Shown in pieces: positions 58,401-64,000 of a stretch of DNA of 64,000 bases. The notes beneath the pieces were generated by a model. It saw nothing but the letters and a program-made list of their open reading frames with translations, had not been told where the DNA came from and did not search any database. The DNA lies in the NCBI RefSeq assembly GCF_021462225.1, contig NC_061808.1, forward strand, positions 26,635,119 through 26,699,118. Reading direction: 5' to 3'. The position numbers and the translations under genes were made by a program. Position 1 is the stretch's first letter, and the number at the start of each line of letters is the position of its first letter. The stretch is from Girardinichthys multiradiatus (lineage: Eukaryota; Chordata; Actinopteri; Cyprinodontiformes; Goodeidae).

Positions 58401-60175
58401 CTCTTAATGGGCTGGCAGATGAGTATCTTCCTGAACTGTTGCATTTTCATAAGTCCGCAGGAGACCTAGGTCTACCAGGATCAGGTTGCAGACCAGAGGT
58501 GACCAAGGCTGTGACTAGGCTTTGAAACAGCCTGCCATGGCACATCAGATCTAAACCAACCCTTGAGTAGTTTAAATCTTAAATTTTGAATAGATGCTAT
58601 TTCTTTTGCCACACAGTGTGGCACATTGGGTAGAGCAGGTGCCCCATGAACGCAGACAAACAATCATCAACAAAGATGCCTGGGCTGATTAATGCATATC
58701 TCAATCTTGTTCCTGACTTCTTTTTTATCTGCTAAACTGTTAAATAAAAGCCACTAGTGCGTCAAATAAATTCATTAATTAAAAAGAGACCATATTTTTC
58801 CCTGGATTTAACTACAGTCTCTTCAAAACAATCAAATCATAGCTTTAGAGTTTTAGAAGTTTTTCTCAGGGTATTCTGTCTTCTTTTCATGATCCTAGAA
58901 TGCACATGAATGCTCATTTTTTGCCCTGTTACATGAACCACATCTTTTGAAAAAGTGGCTGTCTCCCTTGTTTGGATTCCCAACCTCAGGACCTTTGCTG
59001 CATGTTTTCGCCACCATTTCTTGTCTGATACCCTTTGTATAAATGCCACTGGAGCCTCAAAATCTTGAAAAAAACTCCCATTTAATAAAAAAAAAACCAA
59101 AAACGTTTTAGACACATTCACAAGCTACTTTTTTAGGCACACCTCTTTAATTGCTTGTTAACAGAAATGGCAAATCAGCCAATAACATGGCAGGACGTGA
59201 GGCATTTAGGTGTGGCGAAGAAAATTTGCTGAAGTTAAACTAAGCATTGGAATGGGGTAAAAAGTGGATTAAAGTGACTTTGAATGTGCCGTGGATGTTA
59301 GCGTCAGACGGACTGGTGTGAGTATTTCAGAAACTACTGGTCTAGGATTTTCACACAAACATCTCTCAGGTTTACAGAGCACGGTTTGAGAAAGAGAGAA
59401 CATCCAGTGAGAAACAGTTTTGTGGACAAAAATACCTTGTTAATGTCAGAGGTCAGAGGAGAAAAGGTAAAGTAGATTGGTTTAAGAGTAGTAGCAGTAG
59501 CTCAAATAACCACTTGTTCCAGCCAATGTTCTCATTATTTGCTTGCATAAATCTTAGAAAATAATTTCTAAATTTACCAATGATTGAACCACAATATTCA
59601 TGTGCATGCTTTTACTACATTAGGAATCCCATAAAATTGTTCTGTATTTCATAGGAAAAAGATCTGATCTTAGAAAATCAACCAGGTCCCACAGTTTATG
59701 ATTTTTGGATTTCTGACTGGCTTTAGCCGGTTTCATTATGCTGAAGTCTGCCTTTATTCCTGAAACCAGGCAGAAACCGATAAAAAGATTAGAATATTTT
59801 CATCAACAGGTAGGTGAAATGTATCCAGTTTCAACAAGGACAAGTAGACACACACAAAGGTCACCTAAGGTAAAACGTCAAGTGACAACATGCCCAAATA
59901 TTTTATCTAAAGCAAAAAAGAAGGCTTATTTTATTTAACTCAATGTGTCACAAAAAATAAAATAAAAAAAACCGAATCTAAAGTGTAAAGTGCGACTCTA
60001 AGGCGATCTGTAAAACAGGTCCCCAAATCCAAACGAAATTAAGGAGAATATCTGTTCTAACCCGATTAAACAACAACAAACTATTTAATTCGTCTTTCTA
60101 CTTACTTAAAACCAGCAGGTAGCAGCCCGTGCCAATGTCCAGCGCCGGTGACAACGCTGAGGCGTAAACATCCAT
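37466..60175 (-). CDS. Non-visual opsin, neuropsin (Opn5/6/8/9) group, 4 coding exons
   Basis: Retinal-binding seven-helix GPCR. Coding exons, 5' to 3' on the - strand: 60175-60106, 45546-45253, 42828-42503 and 37810-37466. Phases 1, 1 and 0 match, all introns are GT-AG, total 1035 nt, 344 residues. Key sites: LAVTDLG with Asp59 (TM2), Cys86-Cys164 disulfide, Tyr89 at the usual Glu113 counterion place, Glu158 at the Glu181 place, WAPY (243-246, TM6), Schiff-base Lys274 in [13 protein letters not shown] and NPLIY at 280-284. The E/DRY box is VRF (110-112). Exon 1 ([21 protein letters not shown], then VL) was placed by phase and by the LSxxxDxxxGxYL pattern of neuropsins. The amino end is short and lacks an N-glycosylation sequon. 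Which Opn5-type paralog it is cannot be settled here. Introns are 14.6, 2.4 and 4.7 kb. Confidence 0.92.
37873..40660. other. Opsin intron 3, left part
   Basis: AT-rich with poly-T and poly-A runs. No exon or transposon recognised. Confidence 0.4.
40665..40922 (-). repeat. Decayed Tc1-like fragment
   Basis: Contains cttcatgatactgtttgttc, shared with 31204 (cttcatgatgctgtttgttt), and gatgttcaaagtttg. Abuts the Tc1 at 40928. Confidence 0.5.
40928..42197 (-). mobile_element. Tc1-family DNA transposon of a second type (1270 bp)
   Basis: Both ends carry short inverted repeats of about 27 bp starting CAGGGGTTGGACAAT, flanked by TA at 40926-40927 and 42198-42199. The short ends contrast with the 200-bp IR/DR ends of copies 1-3. 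It lies in opsin intron 3, same strand as the gene. Confidence 0.92.
40980..42011 (-). pseudogene. Tc1 transposase with three in-frame stops
   Basis: A 344-codon frame from ATG 42011 to TAA 40980-40982. DDE signature: [16 protein letters not shown] and NIIEPLW (DD34E type). There are premature TGA codons in three places: after HQEG upstream of 41807, at 41358-41360 after VTAKDY, and at 41025-41027 after MSFPR, where CGA to TGA is likely. No frameshift separates them, so the copy died by point mutation only. Ends in GGPTPY, typical for this family. Confidence 0.88.
44235..44545 (-). repeat. Decayed DNA transposon in opsin intron 2
   Basis: Contains gactttgactaggccaatg and agccattctgttgtagattt on the + strand, typical reversed text of a common fish Tc1-type remnant. 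Confidence 0.45.
44710..45225. repeat. Possible nonautonomous DNA element, GC-richer island
   Basis: A GC-richer block between AT-rich flanks, with tggctctactccg at one side and gctcagtggagaggagc at the other. Terminal repeats are not convincing. It sits just 5' of opsin exon 2's donor. Confidence 0.3.
45820..46119 (+). pseudogene. Tc1 transposase C-terminal fragment
   Basis: 99 residues with [19 protein letters not shown], where the catalytic Glu (MEC) survives, and the end [16 protein letters not shown]. The HTH region and both Asp residues are missing through internal deletion, so the product cannot be a transposase. Confidence 0.85.
46137..47222 (+). mobile_element. Solo LTR of an LTR retrotransposon (1086 bp)
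   Basis: Starts TGTCGGGGTG and ends GAACGTGACA, so TGTC and GACA form the usual inverted ends. Flanked by a TTCT duplication (46133-46136 and 47223-47226). AATAAA near 47142 would be the LTR poly(A) signal. Strongly T-rich, with a (TG)n run at 46279-46293. No internal gag or pol lies beside it, so it is a recombined solo LTR, probably of the Gypsy type. Confidence 0.8.
47430..48960. other. Unidentified GC-richer, ORF-rich region
   Basis: 1.5 kb distinctly richer in G+C and purine-biased on the + strand, within AT-rich opsin intron 1. It contains overlapping ORFs on both strands. The + strand holds drifting repeats of a ctggaggctgg-like unit (47500-47830). The - strand frame at 48477-48953 is Ser/Pro/Gln-rich and begins [13 protein letters not shown]. 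None matches a domain I can name. A decayed retroelement coding or spacer region is the likeliest explanation, given the nearby solo LTR, but this is a guess. Confidence 0.4.
48961..50335. other. Opsin intron 1, no recognised features
   Basis: AT-rich sequence with no exon-like or transposon-like text that I can support. Confidence 0.4.
50340..50586 (+). repeat. SINE with (ATGG)n tail
   Basis: Worn SINE body (gcatgttctccttgtgcat, ttaattgagac, gggatggaccccagctccc) ending in six ATGG units at about 50561-50584. The 5' pol III boxes are not clear. Confidence 0.6.
51170..51812 (-). repeat. Decayed Tc1 element, host of Tc1 copy 3
   Basis: The - strand frame near 51535-51780 reads [21 protein letters not shown], the worn HGGGSIMLWGCF motif of another Tc1 family. 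Tc1 copy 3 starts 2 bp past its right edge. Confidence 0.65.
51815..53260 (+). mobile_element. Tc1-family DNA transposon, copy 3, right end cut by a LINE
   Basis: Left IR/DR end complete after TA at 51813-51814. The right inverted repeat stops at ATCATGAGCT (53260), about 150 bp short of the expected end, where the LINE tail begins. Same family as copies 1 and 2. Confidence 0.92.
52143..53139 (+). pseudogene. Tc1 transposase, broken copy 3
   Basis: Frame opens as in copy 1 but stops at TAG 52395-52397. It can be read again in the same frame until an 8-nt deletion near 52660, which lies between two ATGCCA direct repeats and so looks like replication slippage. All three catalytic residues ([22 protein letters not shown]) survive. 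Confidence 0.9.
53286..54842 (-). CDS. LINE reverse transcriptase half of ORF (518 residues)
   Basis: RT domain in the same frame as the endonuclease half. Motifs: [48 protein letters not shown] (first Asp), [13 protein letters not shown], and [12 protein letters not shown] where FADD is expected. The C-terminal part ends [16 protein letters not shown] and PPRPGPG. The two catalytic Asp of the box are present. The Met shown follows the premature stop by about 40 codons and is not a native start. Confidence 0.88.
   Translation of the reverse strand: MVETEAGDSGLDSFITQAEVTEVVKKLRVGKASGVDEIRPEYLKSLDVVGLSWLTRLFNIAWRSGTVPLDWQTGVVVPLYKKGDRRVCSNYRGITLLSLPGKAYARVLERRVRPIVEPRLQEEQCGFRPSRGTLDQLYTLYRVLEGSWEFAQPVDMCFVDLEKAFDCVPRDALWGVLQEYGIGGPLLGAIRSLYKRSRSLVRIAGTKSDLFPVHVGLRQGCPLSPVLFITFMDRISRRSQGPEGVWFGDQWISSLLFVDDVVLLAPSSQDLQHALWRFAAECEAAGMRISSSKSEAMVLDRKMVACPLQVGGEFLPQVEEFKYIGVLFTSEGRMEREIDRRINAAATVMGALCRSIVVKRELSRKAKLSIYWSVYVPTLTYGHELWVMTERTRSRIQAAEMSFLRRLAGHSLRDRVRSSAIREELGVEPLLLHIERSQLRWLGHLYRMPPGRLPREVFQARPTGRRPRGRPRTRWRNYVSRLAWERLGLPLEELEEVSGERDVWASLLSLLPPRPGPG
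54960..56480 (-). CDS. LINE endonuclease half of ORF (506 residues)
   Basis: Apurinic-type endonuclease of the RTE-like LINE, which nicks target DNA to prime reverse transcription. Motifs in order: [42 protein letters not shown] and [10 protein letters not shown] with the catalytic Asp-His pair. A Lys/Arg-rich linker leads into the RT half. The frame ends at the single premature TAG and continues in the same frame in the RT half. Confidence 0.88.
   Translation of the reverse strand: MVQEPLMKNTISRHVTSPGTAEPGSHPGARPGVGTRRRAPGGRVAPRGTRPGQARMRDARPSSSGPTTCRGNHEGPVQRGLGGGRRWRPQRPDPRMLRLALGTWNVTSLGGKESELVREVERYRLEIVGLASTHSVGSGTHLLERGWTLFYSGVAHGERRRAGVGLLVAPQLSRLVLGFTPVDERVVSLRLRVGERSLTIISAYGPSGSAEYPAFLASLSGVLDSAPPGDSIILLGDFNAHVGNDSDTWRGVIGRNGLPDLNPSGVLLLDFCASHGLSITNTMFKHKGVHQCTWHQDTLGRRWMIDFVVVSSDLRPHVLDTRVKRGAELSTDHHLVVSWIRWRRRKPDRLGRPKRIVRVCWERLAEPSARDVFNSHLWESFDQIPGDVGDIESEWTMFSASIVDAAAHSCGRKVCGACRGSNPRTRWWTPAVRDAVKLKKESYRLWLACGTPEAADGYREAKRAAARAVAEAKTRAWEEFGEAMEKDYRLASKRFWQTVRRLRRGK
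56678..57047 (-). mobile_element. Inverted Tc1 fragment (left end plus 5' transposase)
   Basis: 370 bp identical in kind to the left end of Tc1 copies 1-3 but reversed: IR/DR end at 57047 next to TA (57048-57049), ATG at 56717-56715, then 40 nt of transposase ([13 protein letters not shown]) before homology stops at 56678. Confidence 0.92.
57735..57766. repeat. 36-bp exact repeat, distal copy (57731-57766)
   Basis: Identical over 36 bp to 56640-56675, which lies at the 5' junction of the LINE. Nothing else between the two copies is duplicated. Confidence 0.85.
57945..58285 (-). repeat. tRNA-derived SINE, reversed
   Basis: The reversed head reads with a box B-like ccgggtttgaa (from ttcaaacccgg near 58215-58226) and gcagcccagcaagaag. 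The body includes gcacatgcaaactcccc and tagagacaccaattaaccc. Related to the SINE at 63672. Confidence 0.6.
58390..58610 (+). mobile_element. L2/CR1-group LINE, C-terminal RT fragment
   Basis: Reads [16 protein letters not shown] and [17 protein letters not shown] with one frame break, the conserved end of L2/Maui-type RT proteins. Confidence 0.6.
59115..59475 (+). repeat. Decayed Tc1-type element, 5' half
   Basis: Text such as tttttaggcacacctc, aatcagccaataacatggca and ggtgtgagtatttcagaaact is typical of a common fish DNA transposon. No frame remains. Confidence 0.5.
60106..60175 (-). CDS. Opsin first coding exon (70 nt)
   Basis: Start ATG at 60175-60173. 23 codons plus one nt, then donor GTAAGT. 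Joins in phase to the exon at 45546. Too short to be noticed as an ORF. It supplies the amino terminus and first half of TM1 (GCYLLVLT). Upstream is a T-rich run on the gene strand (60185-60199) and no TATA box. Confidence 0.8.
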
Positions 60176-60754
60176 TGGAAAGGTAAAAAAAAAAAAAAAG
60201 ACAAACGTTGAATTAAAAAAGAAGAATCCTCATGCGATATTTAAGTGAAAGTGTGCCGCTGCAGGTGATGGTGCGCGTCGCTGTCGCATCCATCTGTCGG
60301 CACGCAGGGAGCGGAGACAGGAGGCTGCAGCAGTGCGCCAACAGCCGGCGGGATGCCAACAGAGAGATTGTGCGTAAAATGGCAGCCCTGCCGTCCAAAG
60401 CCTGAAACCTCCGCAATGTTGTAGACCTTCAGGAGGAGGAGCAATCAAGTCTCTGTGAAGTGAGAGAGCAGTAACAATAAACAAAAAATAAACGCATTAA
60501 CAATCTTTGCGTACTCTTATGCCGCCCCGCCCCCAGACAACTTAAATTCATATAAAAGGTTGACAGATACACTAGTTAGAATATTATTGAACTGTAAATT
60601 TATTTAACAAAAGTCAGCTGAAAATGTTTAACTCATGTAGATGCAATACACACAAAGTGATATATTTAAAGCATGAATTTGGCTTAAGGCTAATAAAACC
60701 TTTAATTTCAGTTTCTCAGAAAATTCTATTATTACAAAAGACCCCCCCGAAAAA

Positions 60755-61420
60755 ATGTCAGCATTAGTGCCTGAATTACTTGATCAATGCAGTGTGGTGT
60801 GGAGATCACCCTGTGGTTCTGCAGAGGTGTTAAGGAAGTTGGGGTTAGCTTCAACAGTGGCCTTTAGCTTGTCTGCATTGCTCGCTCTGGTGTCTTTTAT
60901 CTTCCTCTTGACAATAGCACATAGATTCTCTGCGGAGTTTAAATCAGTCAATTGGCTGGCTAATGCAGTTGATTCTGCTAAGACACTTTTTTCTTCCACT
61001 TAACTTTCCATTAATGTGATGGACAACCGTAAAGTGAGCAGTCTTCTCCATGATTTTGTGTACCATAACATCACATAATCTTTCTGTTTAAAAATACTTT
61101 TGTTTTGATTTGTTTATGTAATATTTTGGGCAATATTTAATTTTTTTCAGAAACAGATTTACTTTTTTCTCCAGTGTAAGCCATTATTATTAAAATTAAC
61201 TAAAACAAATGTTGGAAAAATATTACCTTGTGTAATAACTCTATAAGAGTTGCACTTTTAATTGAATTACTGTTACATCTTTTCAAGGCTGCACTGATCG
61301 TTTTTTCTTGAGCACACTGTTCTACCACAGTTTTTCCTTCAACTCAACCTTACAACCTTATAGTATGCTTGGATACAGCACTCAGTGAACGGTGAGCTTC
61401 TTTAGCAAGTAGGCCATAAC
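60755..61420 (-). repeat. Decayed Tc1 element upstream of the opsin
   Basis: The - strand frame near 60784-60960 reads TDLNSAENLCAIVKRKIKDTRASNADKLKATVEA, a worn DLNPIENLW region with Glu kept. The section to 61420 contains gcacactgttctaccacag and cagcactcagtgaacg, continuing the same element with deletions. Confidence 0.6.
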
Positions 61421-62119
61421 ACAACATTTCTGTGTTAAAAATCCCTAAAATTGGTTGTGAAGAATTCAGCGAGTAATAGTCCCATTTTAATAGTCCAACC
61501 ACATTTGGTTGTCATGTTTTATTTAATATTAAAAAGGAAAATTGATATTGTCTAACATCCTAAAATGTAACCATGCTTTTCTTCTGAGTTAAATAAGTTG
61601 TTGCTGATAAGCGTCACATTCTGGAAATAGCTGTAAAACTATCATGACCTTTTACCTTTACAAACTTTTCTAAACAACTTAATGTTTCAACAGTTTACTC
61701 CAAACTGCTTCAAAACAGCTGCAAAGTAAAAAATTATCTGGGGCTCATGGGAGGTAATGAATTTCAAACAGTTTTGGGTATTTTGGTTCCACATGCTTTA
61801 TATAGATAATCATCTTAGATACTTCTTTAACACCAGAAGGCCAGAGAACAACTTTGTGGTTATGTAAAAGCTTCCATTATTAGAATATGAAGGCTTATCC
61901 TAATGCCATTAGACTGCTACAAACTCCATGGGAAGAGTCAGGAAAAATGCAACCTTAATCTCATCCATTTATAATTTGTTTCAGTTTTTATTTTCCCAAG
62001 TTAAACAATGTGTTATTTTTGTATGTGGTGTATCTGTGGATTTTACTGCTGCAAGGAAGGCCGGTCCAAGGTAAAAAAAAAAACAGAAGAGCAGATAAGA
62101 CCTCCACCGCATCACACGT
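61421..62119. other. AT-rich intergenic DNA right of the opsin
   Basis: No exon, transposon or RNA gene recognised. The stretch 62931-63671 is likewise unassigned. Confidence 0.4.
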
Positions 62120-62930
62120 CTAAAATTACAGGGCCTTGCAAAAGTTTTTTTTCACCCTTCAAACATTTTAACATTTTGTCACATTGCAAGCTTCACTGTA
62201 TTTTATTGTGATTTTAAATGAGAGACAAACATAATTGTGAGGTAAAAGAAAAAACAAAAACAGTTTTTAAAAACTATTACAAACAAAAATCTCATATGTA
62301 TGCATTTGTATTCAGTCTTTTTTACTCTAAAACCTCTAAATAAATTCCAGGGCTATCAAATGCCTTCAGAAGTCTCCTAACATGGTCCAGCTGTGTGTTA
62401 TGTAATCCCAGTAAATCCAGTTTATCTTTGAAGGGATTGTTAGAGAACTTTAATAAACAAACAGCATCATGAAGATCAAGGAGCTGAAAAGATCAGGCAC
62501 TCCACAGCTCAGGTTGGAGAACCTGTCGACAAGACAGCTATTAGGACAGCACGCGCTCACAAGTCTGGGATACGTGGAATAGTGACAAGAAGAAATTTGT
62601 TGAAAGAAAGCTATATGAGAAGCCAAATTTTAACTTACCATATAGGCTACAAGCCAAGTTAGCGAAACAGCAAAGATGTAGAAGAAGGTGCTCTGGTCAG
62701 ATGAGACCAGGAAGCACAGGAAAAGTGGCCTAAAAGAATACTGACAATGGAAGGACCTAACAAAACTGACTGGCTTTAAACTCCTGGTGTAGGTGATTCA
62801 ATCACATGAGAACCCTTTGGGGGGGCTCCAGTATTTGCTATTTCTTCTTCATGCCTGCACTGCTCGATCAAGCAAGATCATGTTTCACCTCAATGAAGAT
62901 TTAAACTGGCTTAAATTCAACAGACACCCC
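62120..62930 (+). repeat. Decayed Tc1-like transposon
   Basis: Starts with gggccttgcaaaagttt, then cattttgtcacattgcaag. The body has catcatgaagatcaagg and gctctggtcagatgagacc. Same broad family as the remnants at 6380, 10020 and 30402, opposite strand to the last two. Confidence 0.6.
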
Positions 62931-63671
62931 CAAAAGACAACCCCCTTGCATTCATGACATCTTAAAAGTCACAGCCGTTTTTCTGCATCAGTAATATTTC
63001 GCTTCTTGCTTTAACAGTACATTTTTTACCCATCTATAACCTTACAAGGAAACACATTTTCTTTACCAGAGGGAGCTAGTGTGAGAAAGAAACTGATAAA
63101 GGATTTTGCCCTGTGACCCCCAGGAGTCCAAAGTTCAGCAGTGACATGATTTTACTACTGACAAGTTCGTAAATGATGGAGGATGTTAACAAATTTTCCA
63201 TGACCCAACTGTGGAGAACGGAAAATATTCATAATATCGATAACATATTAAAACACTTTTTCAGTTCAGTGCGTCCCAGTAGGAGTATTACCATGCTCTG
63301 TAGAACGAACTTGCTTCAAGGGTTATTTACTGTAATTTTCTGTAAACACTAACTTATGTTTGCACGGTAGAGCAGAGTTGTGCACAAATATAATACAAAA
63401 ATAGAGAGGGGTAAAGTGGCTCATTTAGCTGTCTAAAACTCTCTATAAAGAAAAGAGAAAGAGAAATGCACAAATATTGTGATCTTATTGTGTTTTTGTT
63501 TTGTTGCAGATATTCGGCAAGACCTATAAATATGCTTCATTAAATCCTTCTTGGTATTTAGACATGATTTTGTTTTTATTCTTTGTTTTCATAGCTTCCA
63601 CTGTGTTGATACAAATGACAGAAAATTTAGCCAGGTTTTGTATTTTCTGTACCTGTCTGTATCTGTCTGGA

Positions 63672-63905
63672 CTGCACGGTGGCACAGTTGGTGGTACTGT
63701 TGCCTTGCAGCAAGAATGTCCTGAGTACGACTCACTGTAAATTGGACTCTCCAAATTGCCCTTAGGTGTGTCAATGAGTGTGCATGGTTGTCTGTGTGTT
63801 GCCCTGCGATGGCATGGCGACCTGTCCAGGGTGTACCCCGGCTCCCGCCCATAGACTGCTGGAGATAGGGACCAGCTCCCCCACGACCCACTATGGAAGA
63901 AGAAA
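63672..63905 (+). repeat. tRNA-derived SINE
   Basis: Box A-like TGGCACAGTTGGT (63680-63692) and box B-like GAGTACGACTC (63723-63733), then the usual body (aaattgcccttaggtgtg, cctgcgatggcatggcgacc, gactgctggagataggga). Most complete SINE of the window. Confidence 0.75.
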
Positions 63906-64000
63906 ATGACTGACTGTATCTGTTTGCGTTAGGTTTTGGTTCTTTGTTGGTTTCTCTGCACTGCCCTGTCTGTCTTCTAGTTACTGTTCATATTTGATTA

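Noticed and set aside
60551..60559. TATAAAAGG as a TATA box for the opsin
   Set aside because: It reads on the + strand, pointing away from the opsin, and is about 380 bp from the start codon.
63501..63740. 79-codon frame with a hydrophobic stretch at the right edge
   Set aside because: Its C-terminal part is SINE sequence and the rest has no splice sites or homology that would support an exon.

Overview
This is a window of vertebrate nuclear DNA, almost certainly from a ray-finned (teleost) fish. The evidence is intron-split vertebrate genes with GT-AG splice sites, and fish-type mobile DNA: Tc1-family transposons with long two-repeat terminal inverted repeats, RTE-like and Rex1/Babar-like LINEs, tRNA-derived SINEs with (ATGG)n tails, and a TG...CA solo LTR. 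No species can be named from the sequence alone.

Layout: (1) 1-1142 holds the last coding exon of an FK506-binding protein, best matching FKBP1B (calstabin-2), + strand, with its 3'UTR to about 1.75 kb. (2) About 3.43-30.2 kb is a complete methylmalonyl-CoA mutase gene (mmut), + strand: 12 coding exons that join in frame to 754 residues, plus a probable noncoding first exon. Its large introns (4, 8 and 11) carry a Rex1-like LINE nested in a decayed Tc1, a broken RTE-like LINE, SINEs and an uninterrupted Tc1 transposase gene. (3) 30.2-37.4 kb is an intergenic stretch of transposon remnants: a second full-length Tc1, an internally deleted LINE and a 19-bp tandem repeat. (4) 37.4-60.2 kb is a complete non-visual opsin gene on the - strand, of neuropsin (Opn5/6/8/9-like) type. 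Its four coding exons join to 344 residues. The 70-nt first coding exon is too short to stand out as an ORF and was found from splice phase and family similarity. Intron 1 is 14.6 kb and has been hit repeatedly by transposons, including a solo LTR inside a Tc1 derivative and a nearly intact LINE wedged between two Tc1 pieces. (5) 60.2-64 kb holds only decayed transposons and a SINE.

The three host genes do not form a pathway. MMUT is a mitochondrial B12 enzyme, FKBP1B a ryanodine-receptor-binding prolyl isomerase, and the opsin a light-sensing GPCR. Linkage of mmut with a neuropsin-type opsin recalls the human 6p12 region, where MMUT and OPN5 both lie, so it may be old synteny. The points most worth a second look are the opsin with VRF in place of E/DRY, the 36-bp exact repeat at the 5' junction of the near-intact LINE, and the nested transposon layers that allow relative dating.
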